Origin: Bacillus fungorum
GTDB taxonomy: Bacteria > Bacillota > Bacilli > Bacillales > Bacillaceae_G
DNA length: 64,000 nt
Direction: 5' to 3'
Assembly (NCBI RefSeq): GCF_002746455.1
Contig: NZ_NWUW01000007.1
Location: 1-64,000 of the forward strand
The translations under genes and the position numbers were made by a program. The notes under the pieces are model-generated. The model saw only the letters and a list, made by a program, of their open reading frames with translations, did no database searches and was not told where the DNA came from. This document shows, in pieces, positions 15,904 to 26,005 of this stretch. Positions within the stretch are counted from its first letter, which is position 1. Every line of letters begins with the position of its first letter.

Positions 15904-17571
15904 ATGATTTGGGTCGCAGTCGTTATTACAATGCTGTTGTTTATTCTTGTGGCAAAGCCAATGGGAATTTATTTAGAGAAAGCCTTTCAAGGTAGTGAAA
16001 AGCTAGATAAAGTATTCGGGCCTTTTGAAAAACTTATTTTTAAAATTACGGGTGTAAAAGAATACAATCAAACATGGAAACAGTACGCATTGTCATTAGT
16101 TTTATTAAATGGATTTATGATTGTTGTCGTATATTTCATTTTCAGACTACAAGGGGTATTGCCATTAAATCCAGCACACATTGAAGGAATGGAGCCTACG
16201 CTCGCTTTTAATACAGCAATTAGTTTTATGGCTGATACAAACTTACAGCATTATAGCGGTGAAAATGGTTTATCTTATTTATCACAATTAATCGGAATTA
16301 CATTTTTAATGTTTGCAGCACCGTCAACGACGTTAGCACTCGTTATGGCATTTATAAGAGGGCTCGCTGGAAAAGAACTCGGTAACTTTTTCGTTGATTT
16401 TACGAGAGCATTAACGAGAGTATTTCTTCCTATCGCATTTATTGCGGCACTAGTCTTTGTCGCACTTGGCGTACCACAAACGTTAGACGGGGCCGTTACA
16501 GCACAAACAATTGATGGGGCAAAGCAAAGTATATTACGCGGGCCTGTTGCATCATTCGTTTCCATTAAGGAACTTGGAAATAACGGCGGTGGATTTTTCG
16601 GAGCCAACTCTACTCATCCTTTCGAAAATCCAGGGCAAATGAGTAATATTTTGCAAATGATGCTTATGATGTTATTGCCAACAGCACTTCCATTTACGTA
16701 CGGGCGAATGGTAGGAAATAAAAAGCAAGGACGTATTCTTTTCGTATCATTATTCATGGTGTTCTTACTAGGATTTATTACAATTACGACATCTGAATTA
16801 CATGGGAATCCAGTATTAAACGAAATGGGTATCCAGCATGTACAAGGAAGTATAGAAGGAAAAGAAGTTCGATTTGGAACAGTATTTTCTTCCCTTTATG
16901 CGACAGTAACGACAGCTGCGGAAACAGGTGCTGTTAATACGATGCATGATACGCTGACACCGATTGGCGGTTTAGTACCACTCGTAAACATGATGTTAAA
17001 TACAGTATACGGCGGCGTTGGAGCAGGTTTTGTGAACATTATTATGTATGCGATGATCGCAGTCTTTATATCTGGATTGATGGTTGGACGGACGCCAGAG
17101 TTTTTAGGAAAGAAAATTGAAGGTAAGGAAATGAAATTAATTGCGGTAACGATATTATTTCATCCACTTCTCATTTTAGGATTTTCAGCGTTAGCCCTTT
17201 CGACGCATTTAGGAACAGACGCAATTTCTAATTCCGGTTTCCATGGTTTAACGCAAGTTGTATACGAGTATACATCGTCAGCTGCGAATAACGGATCTGG
17301 ATTTGAAGGATTAGCGGATAATACACCGTTTTGGAATATTACAACTGGTTTAGTTATGTTTTTAGGGCGCTATTTCAGTTTAATTACGATGTTAGCTGTT
17401 GCAGCTTCCTTAAAAGAAAAGACGGTTGTGCCAGAAACAGTCGGAACGTTCCGTACGGATAATAGTTTATTTGGCGGCATTTTCATCGGAACAATTGTAA
17501 TTGTCGGTGCATTAACATTCTTCCCGATGTTAGTACTCGGTCCAATTGCAGAATTTCTTACATTGAAGTAA
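15904..17571 (+). CDS. kdpA: KdpA, potassium-binding channel-like subunit
   Basis: 555 aa polytopic membrane protein with about ten segments. The conserved selectivity-loop motif GNNGGGFFGANSTHPFENP occurs near residue 222, with further loops of the SKT superfamily. KdpA binds and conducts K+ in the high-affinity uptake P-type ATPase. TTAGGGGGAATT precedes the ATG. It follows kdpF and precedes kdpB by ten bases. Confidence 0.97.
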   Translation: MIWVAVVITMLLFILVAKPMGIYLEKAFQGSEKLDKVFGPFEKLIFKITGVKEYNQTWKQYALSLVLLNGFMIVVVYFIFRLQGVLPLNPAHIEGMEPTLAFNTAISFMADTNLQHYSGENGLSYLSQLIGITFLMFAAPSTTLALVMAFIRGLAGKELGNFFVDFTRALTRVFLPIAFIAALVFVALGVPQTLDGAVTAQTIDGAKQSILRGPVASFVSIKELGNNGGGFFGANSTHPFENPGQMSNILQMMLMMLLPTALPFTYGRMVGNKKQGRILFVSLFMVFLLGFITITTSELHGNPVLNEMGIQHVQGSIEGKEVRFGTVFSSLYATVTTAAETGAVNTMHDTLTPIGGLVPLVNMMLNTVYGGVGAGFVNIIMYAMIAVFISGLMVGRTPEFLGKKIEGKEMKLIAVTILFHPLLILGFSALALSTHLGTDAISNSGFHGLTQVVYEYTSSAANNGSGFEGLADNTPFWNITTGLVMFLGRYFSLITMLAVAASLKEKTVVPETVGTFRTDNSLFGGIFIGTIVIVGALTFFPMLVLGPIAEFLTLK

Positions 17572-17581
17572 TGGAGGGTAA

Positions 17582-19675
17582 ATGATGAGACCGGTAGTAG
17601 TAAAAGAAAAACAATTAAATGAGTCACAAATACATGCGGTAGAAGATGAAGTTAGACAAGCGAAAACGATGGATCGTGATATCGTAACACATGCGATGAA
17701 GCAATCCTTTGCGAAATTGAACCCGAAAGTGATGGTAAAGAATCCGATTATGTTTGTTGTAGAAATTGGATTTATCATTACGTTCATTTTATCTTTTCTT
17801 CCAAGTCATTCTAGTAGTGTACCAGGATGGTTTAATATAACAGTTTCTCTCATTCTCTTATTTACAGTTTTATTTGCTAACTTTGCAGAAGCGTTAGCGG
17901 AAGGACGAGGGAAAGCGCAAGCCGATTCTTTAAAACAATCGAAGAAAGATGTGTTTGCAAATGTTGTGAAAGAAAATGGAGATATCGTCCAAGTTTCAGC
18001 AACTGATCTGAGAAAAGGTGACGTTGTTATCGTAAAACAAGGAGAAATGATTCCTAGTGATGGTGAAGTAATCAAAGGATTAGCGTCTGTCGATGAATCT
18101 GCAATTACAGGGGAATCAGCTCCTGTAATAAAAGAAGCAGGCGGTGATTTTTGTTCCGTAACAGGCGGTACGATGGTCGTAAGTGATGAAATTACAATTG
18201 TCATTACAAGTAATCCTGGTGAATCATTTATCGATAAAATGATTTCGTTAGTAGAAGGGGCTGCACGTCAAAAAACGCCGAATGAGATTGCTTTAAATAC
18301 AGTATTAACGAGTTTAACTCTTATTTTCTTAATCGTTGTTGTAACGTTGCCGATTTTTACAAATTATTTAGGATTTCAAATTGATACAGCTGTGCTTGTC
18401 GCATTGTTAGTTTGTTTAATTCCAACGACAATTGGTGGGTTATTATCGGCAATTGGTATTGCTGGGATGGATCGGGTGACAAAGTTTAACGTGTTAGCAA
18501 TGTCAGGGAAAGCAGTAGAAGCTGCGGGTGATATTAATACAATTATTTTAGATAAAACAGGTACGATTACTTTCGGGAACCGGATGGCACATACACTGCT
18601 TCCTGTAGGAAATGAAACGATTGAGCAAGTTGGAAAATGGGCTGCGATTAGTTCTGTTTTAGATGAAACACCAGAAGGTCGATCTGTTATCGAATATGTA
18701 AAAACGAAGTCTCTATCATATGATAGAGCACTTGCAGAACAAGGTGAATTTGTTCCGTTTAAAGCAGAAACGAGAATGAGTGGTGTTGATTTACAGGACG
18801 GAACGAAAGTAAGAAAAGGTGCTGTCGGTGCCGTTATTGAATGGGTTAGGTCACAAGGCGGAACAATTCCGAAAGATGTAAATCAAAAAGCAGATTTCAT
18901 TTCAAAAGAGGGCGGAACACCACTTGTAGTTGCAGTGGATAATCGTATTTACGGTTTAATTTATTTAAAGGATACAGTAAAACCAGGTATGCGTGAGCGT
19001 TTTGAACAGCTGCGTCAAATGGGGATTAAAACGGTCATGTGTACAGGTGATAATCCGTTAACAGCAGCAACGATCGCAAAAGAAGCAGGGGTAGATGAAT
19101 TCGTTGCCGAGTGTAAACCAGAAGATAAAATTGCTGTTATTAAAGCAGAGCAAGATAAAGGGAAACTTGTAGCGATGACAGGTGATGGTACAAATGATGC
19201 TCCGGCATTAGCACAGGCCGATGTTGGATTAGCGATGAATAGTGGGACGACAGCTGCGAAAGAAGCGGCGAATATGATTGACCTAGATTCGAACCCGACA
19301 AAAATTATTGAAGTTGTAGGAATTGGTAAGCAATTGTTAATGACGCGTGGTGCGTTAACGACGTTTAGTATTGCGAATGATATCGCAAAATATTTTGCAA
19401 TCATTCCAGCAATGTTTACACTTGCGATTCCGCAAATGGAAGCATTAAACATTATGAAATTAACATCACCACTGTCAGCTATTTTGTCAGCATTAATATT
19501 TAATGCAGTTATTATTCCATTACTCATTCCGTTAGCGATGAAAGGTATCGCATATAAACCGATGAGTTCGAATGCACTACTTGGCCGAAACCTATTTATT
19601 TATGGGCTTGGCGGAGTTATTGTACCGTTCATTGGAATTAAAGTAATTGATATGATTGTCGGCTTGTTCATATAA
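17582..19675 (+). CDS. kdpB: KdpB, P-type ATPase catalytic subunit
   Basis: 697 aa. P-type ATPase motifs are intact: TGES at 176-179 (actuator), DKTGT with the phosphorylated Asp324, and GDGTND at 534-539. ATP hydrolysis drives K+ import through KdpA. An ATG doublet at 17582/17585 follows TGGAGGG. Its end approaches kdpC closely. Confidence 0.97.
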   Translation: MMRPVVVKEKQLNESQIHAVEDEVRQAKTMDRDIVTHAMKQSFAKLNPKVMVKNPIMFVVEIGFIITFILSFLPSHSSSVPGWFNITVSLILLFTVLFANFAEALAEGRGKAQADSLKQSKKDVFANVVKENGDIVQVSATDLRKGDVVIVKQGEMIPSDGEVIKGLASVDESAITGESAPVIKEAGGDFCSVTGGTMVVSDEITIVITSNPGESFIDKMISLVEGAARQKTPNEIALNTVLTSLTLIFLIVVVTLPIFTNYLGFQIDTAVLVALLVCLIPTTIGGLLSAIGIAGMDRVTKFNVLAMSGKAVEAAGDINTIILDKTGTITFGNRMAHTLLPVGNETIEQVGKWAAISSVLDETPEGRSVIEYVKTKSLSYDRALAEQGEFVPFKAETRMSGVDLQDGTKVRKGAVGAVIEWVRSQGGTIPKDVNQKADFISKEGGTPLVVAVDNRIYGLIYLKDTVKPGMRERFEQLRQMGIKTVMCTGDNPLTAATIAKEAGVDEFVAECKPEDKIAVIKAEQDKGKLVAMTGDGTNDAPALAQADVGLAMNSGTTAAKEAANMIDLDSNPTKIIEVVGIGKQLLMTRGALTTFSIANDIAKYFAIIPAMFTLAIPQMEALNIMKLTSPLSAILSALIFNAVIIPLLIPLAMKGIAYKPMSSNALLGRNLFIYGLGGVIVPFIGIKVIDMIVGLFI

Positions 19676-19691
19676 GGAAGAGGGGAAAAAG

Positions 19692-20273
19692 ATGGCGAAG
19701 AAACAAAGTATACTATCACCGATTGTCCGTATTACTTTTACATTTCTAGTCTTATGCGGACTTGTATACCCGCTTATTGTTACTGGTGTTGCACAAGCAG
19801 TAATGAAGGATAATGCGGATGGAAGTCTAATATATAATGATAAAAACGAAGTGATTGGTTCTAAATTAATCGGTCAAAATTTCACAGATCCACGTTATTT
19901 TCAGGGGCGTGTTTCTAGTATTGAATATAAAGCAGAAGCATCAGGGTCTAATAACTATGCACCGTCTAATCCAGATTTAGCGAAGCGAGTAGAGAAAAGT
20001 ATTGAAGAGTGGAAGAAACAAAACCGAGCCGTTCCAGTTACAGAAGTGCCGATCGATTTAGTGACGAATTCAGGTTCAGGGCTTGATCCTGACATTAGTC
20101 CGAAGGCGGCTTCCGTACAGGTGGAGCGTATCTCAAAATTAACGAATATCCCGAAAGAAACGCTAAATCAATTAATTAAAGATCAAACGGAAGGTGCGGC
20201 ACTTGGTTTATTTGGAGAAGATCGCGTGAACGTTTTAAAGTTAAATTTAGAATTACAGAAACTAATGAAATAG
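19692..20273 (+). CDS. kdpC: KdpC, ATPase accessory subunit
   Basis: 193 aa. The ATG at 19692 has AAGGAAGAGGGG upstream, so it is preferred over a frame start inside kdpB. One N-terminal membrane helix (about residues 11-31) precedes an external domain with conserved blocks [28 protein letters not shown] and [13 protein letters not shown]. KdpC increases ATP-binding affinity of KdpB. Confidence 0.96.
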   Translation: MAKKQSILSPIVRITFTFLVLCGLVYPLIVTGVAQAVMKDNADGSLIYNDKNEVIGSKLIGQNFTDPRYFQGRVSSIEYKAEASGSNNYAPSNPDLAKRVEKSIEEWKKQNRAVPVTEVPIDLVTNSGSGLDPDISPKAASVQVERISKLTNIPKETLNQLIKDQTEGAALGLFGEDRVNVLKLNLELQKLMK

Positions 20274-20280
20274 TAACAGT

Positions 20281-20312
20281 GCTACCTCAATCTAATGGAT
20301 TGAGGTAGCGTT
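20281..20312 (+). terminator. Hairpin between kdpC and kdpD-like gene
   Basis: GCTACCTCAATC and GATTGAGGTAGC form a perfect 12-bp stem, but only GTTGTTTC follows. It may be a weak terminator or a processing site that lowers expression of the last gene. Confidence 0.5.
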
Positions 20313-20335
20313 GTTTCGAAAGAAAGGTTGTGTGT

Positions 20336-21484
20336 GTGTTGTATGCAGATGACTACAACCCGACGTTTCAAAGGCGAACGCCAGAGGAATATTTAGAATA
20401 TATTCGGCAGCAAAATCGCGGACAGTTAAAGCTATATGTAGGAGCAGCTCCAGGAGTAGGGAAAAGTTATAAAATGCTCTTTGATGCAAGAGAGATGAAA
20501 AAAGACGGTATGGATATTGTCATTGGTTTAATTGAAACGCACGGAAGAAAAGAGACAGAAGAAGCAATTGCCGATTTAGAAAAAGTTCCTTTAAAAGAAA
20601 TAGAGTATAAAGGGAAAGTATTTTATGAACTCGATGTGGAAGGAATTATAAAACGTGCACCGCAAGTAGTTGTTGTGGATGAACTCGCACATAGTAATAT
20701 TCCCGGGTCTAAAAATAAGAAGCGTTATATGGATGTACAGGAATTGTTAGATGCTGGTATATCCGTATTGTCAGCGTTTAATATTCAACATTTAGAAAGT
20801 GTTCATGACATTGTAGCTCAAATTACGAATGTAAAAGTAAGAGAACGTATTCCAGATTTTATTTTACAAAAAGCAAATGAGATTCAGCTTGTCGATGCAA
20901 CGCCCGAGGTATTAAGGAAGAGATTAATAGACGGAAAGATATATAAGGAAGAAAAAATAGAGCAAAGCTTACAAAATTTCTTTACGCTTAATAATTTAGG
21001 AGCACTCAGGGAATTATCACTTCGGGAAGTTGCCGATGATATGGACGAGAAAATTAGCCAAACCGTTATAGAACCGATTGGCGTAAAAGAAAAAATTCTC
21101 GTTTGTGTACAATACAGTTCAACAGCAGAGAAATTAATAAGAAGGGGATGGCGCATGGCAGATCGGTTAAACGCTGAATTGTATGTATTAAATGTTGAAA
21201 GAGAAAATATAGACTCTCTTTCAGCTGGTAAAAAGCAAACAATTGCAGAGTGGAAATCGCTAACGAATCAATTTGATGCGAGTTTTGTGTTAGAAGAGGC
21301 AAAAGGAAGAAAGCCAGCGGATGTTATTATTGAAGTTGCGAAAAGACTACAAGTAACGCAAATTTTACTTGGGCAATCGGCAAGAACGCGTTGGGAAGAA
21401 ATTCGAAAAGGTTCTATTGTAAATGAAATTATGAGACAAACGAAACATATTGATATTCATATTGTTGCGGATCAAAGAGCTTAA
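20336..21484 (+). CDS. KdpD N-terminal (sensor-only) protein without kinase
   Basis: About 382 aa against roughly 880-900 for full KdpD. It has the KdpD domain with Walker A GAAPGVGKSYKM, VVVDELAHSN and FNIQHLESV, then a universal-stress-protein domain (KILVCVQYSSTAEKLIRRG, ILLGQSARTRWEEI). The four membrane helices, GAF and histidine-kinase domains are absent, and no kdpE follows. The start is uncertain: GTG at 20330, GTG at 20336 or TTG at 20339; spacing from AAAGAAAGG favours 20336. In S. aureus the USP domain of KdpD binds c-di-AMP. A c-di-AMP-responsive modulator of Kdp is plausible but inferred. Confidence 0.88.
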   Translation: MLYADDYNPTFQRRTPEEYLEYIRQQNRGQLKLYVGAAPGVGKSYKMLFDAREMKKDGMDIVIGLIETHGRKETEEAIADLEKVPLKEIEYKGKVFYELDVEGIIKRAPQVVVVDELAHSNIPGSKNKKRYMDVQELLDAGISVLSAFNIQHLESVHDIVAQITNVKVRERIPDFILQKANEIQLVDATPEVLRKRLIDGKIYKEEKIEQSLQNFFTLNNLGALRELSLREVADDMDEKISQTVIEPIGVKEKILVCVQYSSTAEKLIRRGWRMADRLNAELYVLNVERENIDSLSAGKKQTIAEWKSLTNQFDASFVLEEAKGRKPADVIIEVAKRLQVTQILLGQSARTRWEEIRKGSIVNEIMRQTKHIDIHIVADQRA

Positions 21485-21514
21485 AATAGAGACCATCTGT
21501 AGGTCTCTATTTTG
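21483..21514. terminator. Bidirectional terminator
   Basis: AAAATAGAGACC and GGTCTCTATTTT form a stem with A/T runs on both sides, between two convergent genes. Confidence 0.88.
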
Positions 21515-22688
21515 CTTTTTGTACAGCATGAAAATGTAGCATTTTCATTGCGCATAAAATGATAAGTAGAAATGTAATTGCACCTAGGAAGAAAATCCAA
21601 AAGTAATTTTGATTAAATAAAAGAAATCCACCTACAATAGGTCCAGCACCCATACCGAGATAGCGGATGAAGTTGTATATACCAATAGCTGTTGCACGTT
21701 CTTGTACGAATTCGTCCGTTAATAAAGTAGTGTGAGTTGGCATAGAAAGTCCCATGCTAAAACCATATAAAGAGGTGATGATAGTGATGAATGGGATGTT
21801 GATGCTATATGTGAAAGAGAATAAAGTGACACATATAATATTGAAGAAACTAGTGATGAATAAAACCTGCTTTGTTGTGAGCTGTTTTTGCAAAAATTTG
21901 TAGCAATAACTTCCTAGCATAATAGAAAGAGACATTGGTACAAACATAAGACCAATTTCACTTGCAGTTAGGTGAAATAAATTTGTTAAAATGTTCGGCA
22001 AAAAAACGAGGAAGCAAAAGTAAATACAAAATTGAATGAAGCCAATAAGAGTAATAGAAAATCTAGTTTTATTTTTTAAAATAAACCAGTAATTCTTTTT
22101 TGCTTGAGGTTGCTTCATTACAGTTGGTTTTGTTTCTGGAAGTAGTGAAGAGTTTATAATTAATAAGAGAATGCCAAGTATAGATAAAAACAGAAATACG
22201 GATAAGTGGCCATTTATACTGCCGAGATAACCACCTATGAGAGGGCCAATCGCAGGAGCGAGCGCAAGTAACATTTGGTAAAGGCTCATTGCTTCTCCTC
22301 GTTCTTTCCCTTCAAACAAATCACCGATAATCGTTGCTGCGACTACAGGTATAGCTGCTATTCCTATAGCTTGAACAACTCTAAAAAATAGAAATAAATA
22401 AACATTCGCCGAAAAAGCACATCCGATTGAACCAATTGTACTAATGATTAAACTAGGAATAAGGACAGATTTTCTTCCCTTTGTGTCAATTAAAGGCCCA
22501 TATACGAGCTGCATAATTGCAAGAACGAATGTGAAAAGTGAAACTGTTAAATTTATAAGATAAAGAGAAGTGTGAAAAGAACCTTGAATCATAGGCAAGA
22601 TAGGTGTGTAAATATTTTGAGCGAAGGAACCGAGTAAGGCACTAATACAGACAACATATAAAATGAGATTTAGTTTGTTTTTTTTCAT
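21507..22688 (-). CDS. MFS drug/metabolite efflux transporter, 12 TM
   Basis: 393 aa with 12 predicted membrane helices. Motif A appears as YGPLIDTKGRKSVL after helix 2, and the proton:drug antiporter region ALAPAIGPLIGG lies in helix 5, so it belongs to the DHA1 (Bcr/CflA/tetracycline-like) group. Substrate unknown. It is divergent from a MarR-family gene, and two palindromes between the two starts look like operators, so induction by a ligand of that regulator is expected. AAGGAGGTTAACATA precedes the ATG. Confidence 0.9.
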   Translation of the reverse strand: MKKNKLNLILYVVCISALLGSFAQNIYTPILPMIQGSFHTSLYLINLTVSLFTFVLAIMQLVYGPLIDTKGRKSVLIPSLIISTIGSIGCAFSANVYLFLFFRVVQAIGIAAIPVVAATIIGDLFEGKERGEAMSLYQMLLALAPAIGPLIGGYLGSINGHLSVFLFLSILGILLLIINSSLLPETKPTVMKQPQAKKNYWFILKNKTRFSITLIGFIQFCIYFCFLVFLPNILTNLFHLTASEIGLMFVPMSLSIMLGSYCYKFLQKQLTTKQVLFITSFFNIICVTLFSFTYSINIPFITIITSLYGFSMGLSMPTHTTLLTDEFVQERATAIGIYNFIRYLGMGAGPIVGGFLLFNQNYFWIFFLGAITFLLIILCAMKMLHFHAVQKAK

Positions 22689-22707
22689 TATGTTAACCTC
22701 CTTGTTT

Positions 22708-22729
22708 TTTAGTTTCCTAGGAAACTAAA
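22708..22729. promoter_or_regulatory. MarR-type operator palindrome 1
   Basis: A perfect 22-bp palindrome, TTTAGTTTCCTAGGAAACTAAA, lies 20 bases upstream of the MFS start. Its core GTTTC-N4-GAAAC recurs at 22799. Confidence 0.7.
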
Positions 22730-22798
22730 CTTATTTTAACATCATTTTCTCACTTGTAAATATGAAAAAATGATTTTACAATGATATATAGTTGAATT

Positions 22799-22812
22799 GT
22801 TTCTTTGGAAAC
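22799..22812. promoter_or_regulatory. MarR-type operator palindrome 2
   Basis: GTTTCTTTGGAAAC repeats the GTTTC-N4-GAAAC core of palindrome 1 and overlaps the leader of the MarR gene, suggesting autoregulation. Confidence 0.6.
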
Positions 22813-22828
22813 TTAGGGGGCGAACGGA

Positions 22829-23290
22829 TTGGAGCATGCAACGAAACAAATGGAAATACTTTCAGACATTCGTACACTTTTGCATAAAAAAGAAGAACAT
22901 TTGAAAGGACAAAATGAGAAGTTTCTTCGTGAGACAGGTATAAGTGGTATGTCTTTATCTGAGTTACATGTGATCGAGTGTATCGGAAAAAATGGTCTGA
23001 TGAATGTAACGGCAATTACGACAGAAATGGGAATGACGAAGGGCGCAATCTCTAAAATTTGTACAAAGTTGTTCCAAAAGAAATTTGTTGAGAAGATGCA
23101 AATGTTAGACAATCAAAAAGAAATTTTTTTTCGCTTAACGGAAAGTGGAGATGAAATATATAAAGCTCATGATAAATTGCATAAACAAGCTGAAGAAAAG
23201 TGGCTGTTACTTTTAGATGGATATACGAAAGAAGAGCAAGATTTTATTCAAAGGTTTATAAAGGATGTCACCAATCATTTGGAAATATAA
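22829..23290 (+). CDS. MarR family transcriptional regulator
   Basis: 153 aa. The start is TTG at 22829 with TTAGGGGGCGAACGGA before it. A central winged helix (about residues 50-110: NVTAITTEMGMTKGAISKICTKL, then a basic wing EKMQMLDNQKEIFFRLTESG) is flanked by dimerisation helices. MarR proteins are usually ligand-responsive repressors of neighbouring efflux genes. It is divergent from the MFS transporter, with shared palindromes between. Confidence 0.92.
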   Translation: MEHATKQMEILSDIRTLLHKKEEHLKGQNEKFLRETGISGMSLSELHVIECIGKNGLMNVTAITTEMGMTKGAISKICTKLFQKKFVEKMQMLDNQKEIFFRLTESGDEIYKAHDKLHKQAEEKWLLLLDGYTKEEQDFIQRFIKDVTNHLEI

Positions 23291-23417
23291 TTGGAAGAAA
23301 AAACTCCTTCATTTCAAGCCTTTTGAATATAAATTCTAAAAGAACTCATATATAATAGAAAAAGATACTTAACATAGTGAATAATTAAAGAGTCAATATA
23401 TAAGAGGAGAGAATAAC

Positions 23418-24272
23418 ATGCTTGAAAATACGGGGTTAGTATTGGAAGGCGGCGGTATGCGTGGTGTATATACGGGCGGGATATTAGAATACTTTATGGA
23501 ACAAGATTTATATTTTCCATATGTAATCGGTGTATCAGCTGGTGCTTGTCATGCAGCGTCGTATCTTTCCAGACAAAGAAATAGAAATAAAACAGTGAAT
23601 ATTGATTATGCATCACACCCGCAATATTTATCGTATAAAAACTTATGGAGAAAACGTCAGCTATTTGATATGGATTTTATCTTCCATGAAATTCCAGAAA
23701 AGCATGTGCCTTTTGACTTTGAAACATATTTTAATAGCCCAGAGCGTTTCCTTGTAGGCACAACAGATTGTGAAACAGGACAGTCTGTTTATTTTGAAAA
23801 AGAGGGAACGAATGATGATGCATTAAATTTATTACAAGCATCTAGTTCATTACCTTTCATTGCACCGGTAGTAAACTACCGTGGTAAGCAGTTATTAGAT
23901 GGCGGGATTTCTGATCCGATTCCAGTTCGTAAAGCACAAGAAGATGGGTTTAAAAAATCAGTCGTTATTTTAACGAGAAACCATGGTTATGCTAAGAAAA
24001 AATCAAAGTTTGGATGGGTGGCAGCGAAAGCTTATAAAAAATATCCGAACCTTGTTAACACGATGTTGAATCGTTATGAAGTGTATAATGAAACACTTCA
24101 CTACATTGAAAAAGAAGAGCAAGCAGGTAATTTATTTGTTATTCGCCCAGAAGTGCCGCTTCAAGTTGATCGTATGGAAAAAGATACAGCAAAACTACAA
24201 AATCTATATGAGCAAGGCTATAAAGATGCAAAGAGACAGTTTGCAGATTTACAGTCGTTTTTACAAAAATAA
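23418..24272 (+). CDS. Patatin-like phospholipase family protein
   Basis: 284 aa. Patatin features are complete: oxyanion loop LEGGGMRGVYTGG, nucleophile Ser40 in GVSAG, and the dyad Asp161 in LLDGG. The family includes bacterial acyl hydrolases such as E. coli YjjU/RssA relatives; the substrate here is unknown. AGAGGAGAGAATAAC precedes the ATG. No signal peptide is seen, so it is probably cytoplasmic. Single gene with its own terminator. Confidence 0.92.
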   Translation: MLENTGLVLEGGGMRGVYTGGILEYFMEQDLYFPYVIGVSAGACHAASYLSRQRNRNKTVNIDYASHPQYLSYKNLWRKRQLFDMDFIFHEIPEKHVPFDFETYFNSPERFLVGTTDCETGQSVYFEKEGTNDDALNLLQASSSLPFIAPVVNYRGKQLLDGGISDPIPVRKAQEDGFKKSVVILTRNHGYAKKKSKFGWVAAKAYKKYPNLVNTMLNRYEVYNETLHYIEKEEQAGNLFVIRPEVPLQVDRMEKDTAKLQNLYEQGYKDAKRQFADLQSFLQK

Positions 24273-24278
24273 GTATTA

Positions 24279-24313
24279 GGCTGCGGAGAAGAGTTTCTCC
24301 GCAGCCTTTTTTA
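24279..24313 (+). terminator. Terminator after patatin-like gene
   Basis: GGCTGCGGAGAA and TTCTCCGCAGCC form a strong stem followed by seven T. Confidence 0.93.
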
Positions 24314-24402
24314 TGATTGGTTTCAATTACAAATATTGGTTATTTGTGGGTTTTTTTATGGTATAATATGGATAAGTGTGTGTGGAGAGGTGATACATAT
24401 AT

Positions 24403-24606
24403 ATGGAAAATGTATATAAAGGGCTTAGACATACTGGATTTACTATGATGCTTATTTTTTGTGGTGTGTTTCTACTGCGTTGGTTCATTCGTGATGAAAT
24501 GCTACTAGATCAGCTTATTGGGTGTAGTGTAGGGATGATAATGGTTATTTCATCAATTTTCATTCAAAGGTATAGTAAAGAATTACAGGTAGAAGAGAAG
24601 TATTAA
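24403..24606 (+). CDS. Small two-helix membrane protein, 67 aa
   Basis: Two hydrophobic segments (about residues 13-29 and 38-54) and a charged C-terminus (KELQVEEKY). GGAGAGGTGATACATAT precedes the ATG. I do not recognise the family. It lies between the patatin-like gene and the convergent purine permease, as a single gene. Confidence 0.75.
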   Translation: MENVYKGLRHTGFTMMLIFCGVFLLRWFIRDEMLLDQLIGCSVGMIMVISSIFIQRYSKELQVEEKY

Positions 24607-24670
24607 AATGTTATAAGCTCCTTCATATTTTGGAGGGACCGCTATAGTTTGAATGATTGTTATAAAAGAA

Positions 24671-24706
24671 AAGTAGAGCATCGGATTTCGATGCTCTACT
24701 TTTTTA
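24671..24706. terminator. Bidirectional terminator
   Basis: AAAGTAGAGCATCG and CGATGCTCTACTTT form a stem with T runs on both strands. It overlaps the last codon of the purine permease gene. Confidence 0.9.
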
Positions 24707-26005
24707 ATGTGGTAAGAAAATTAATTGATAAGCGAACAAGATTCCGAATACATACACAAGTGGGTGCACAGAACGGAATTTACCTTTTGCCACTTTCATA
24801 AGTGGGTATGAAATAAATCCAAGTGCAATACCTGTTGCGATACTTGATGTAAGTGGCATGCTTAAGATTACTAAGAATGCTGGGAATGCCTCATCAAATG
24901 AGTCCCAATCAATGTGACGAACTGAACCCATCATAAGACTACCAACGATAATTAATGATGGTGCAGTAATAGCTGATACACCAGAAACGGCACTTACTAA
25001 TGGTCCGAAGAATGCTGCTAGTGCGAATAGAACAGCTACTGTAACAGTTGTTAAACCAGTACGACCACCAGCTGCAACACCAGCAGATGATTCAATGTAA
25101 GCTGTTGATGGTGTTGTTCCAAACATAGAACCGATTGTTGCTGAGAATGAGTCAGATAGAAGAGCTCGTCCAGCTTTTGGAAGCTTTCCGTCTTTCATAA
25201 ATCCACCTTGTTGAGCAACGCCCAGTAATGTACCTGTTGTATCGAATAATGTGACAAGGAAGAATGAAAATACAACGCCGTACAATCCGTAGTTAATTAC
25301 ATCAGATACAGCAGTAATTGGATTTGAAACGATAATGCCTTCTGGTAATCCAGGCATTGATGTAACACCGTTTGAGAATGTTAATTGTCCTGTGAAGAAA
25401 GCGATAATACCAGTTAATAGCATACCGATAAATAGCGCGCCATTTACATTTAAAGACATCAGTACAATTGTAATTCCAAGTCCAGCTAATGCTAGTAGTA
25501 CTGGAGCAGAGTGAAGGTCACCAAGTCCAACTAGGTTTGCATCATTTTTTGTAACGATACCTGTTAAACGTAAACCGATAAAGGCGATGAAAAGACCGAT
25601 ACCAGCAGTAATTGCATGTTTTAAGTTTTCAGGAATTGCTTCCATTAATTTTGTACGGAAAGATGTGAATGATAACAAAATTAAAATCATACCTGCTACG
25701 AATACAGCAGAGAATGCAATTGCGAAAGTCATGCCTTCATGAGCTTTTACAACAGAGTAAGAGAAGTAAGCATTTAATCCCATACCTGGTGCAATTGCGA
25801 TTGGTAAGTTTGTAAAGATTGCCATAAATAATGTTCCGACAACAGCAGCGATAATTGTTGCTGTAAATGCTTGTTCAAATGGAACACCTGCATCCCCAAG
25901 GATGACAGGGTTTACGACAATGATATATGCCATTGTTAAGAAGGTAATAATACCTGCCATAATTTCAGTTTTAATAGAAGTTTTATGTTTTGAAAGGTTA
26001 AACAT
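24704..26005 (-). CDS. pbuG: Hypoxanthine/guanine permease (AzgA/PbuG family)
   Basis: 433 aa with 12 to 14 hydrophobic segments. Family motifs include MAYIIVVNP, APGMGLNAYF, DTTGTLLGVAQQ and GTTPSTAYIESSAGVAAGGRTGL, typical of the AzgA branch of NCS2 permeases. These import hypoxanthine, guanine or adenine. PbuG is the nearest B. subtilis relative I know, but substrate choice cannot be settled by eye. AGAAAGGATGTTTAT precedes the ATG. No purine riboswitch is seen upstream. Confidence 0.88.
   Translation of the reverse strand: MFNLSKHKTSIKTEIMAGIITFLTMAYIIVVNPVILGDAGVPFEQAFTATIIAAVVGTLFMAIFTNLPIAIAPGMGLNAYFSYSVVKAHEGMTFAIAFSAVFVAGMILILLSFTSFRTKLMEAIPENLKHAITAGIGLFIAFIGLRLTGIVTKNDANLVGLGDLHSAPVLLALAGLGITIVLMSLNVNGALFIGMLLTGIIAFFTGQLTFSNGVTSMPGLPEGIIVSNPITAVSDVINYGLYGVVFSFFLVTLFDTTGTLLGVAQQGGFMKDGKLPKAGRALLSDSFSATIGSMFGTTPSTAYIESSAGVAAGGRTGLTTVTVAVLFALAAFFGPLVSAVSGVSAITAPSLIIVGSLMMGSVRHIDWDSFDEAFPAFLVILSMPLTSSIATGIALGFISYPLMKVAKGKFRSVHPLVYVFGILFAYQLIFLPH

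Noticed and set aside
17806..19527. Open frames of 130-170 codons antisense to kdpB
   Set aside because: Shadows of the strongly coding plus strand; no start signals or recognisable domains.
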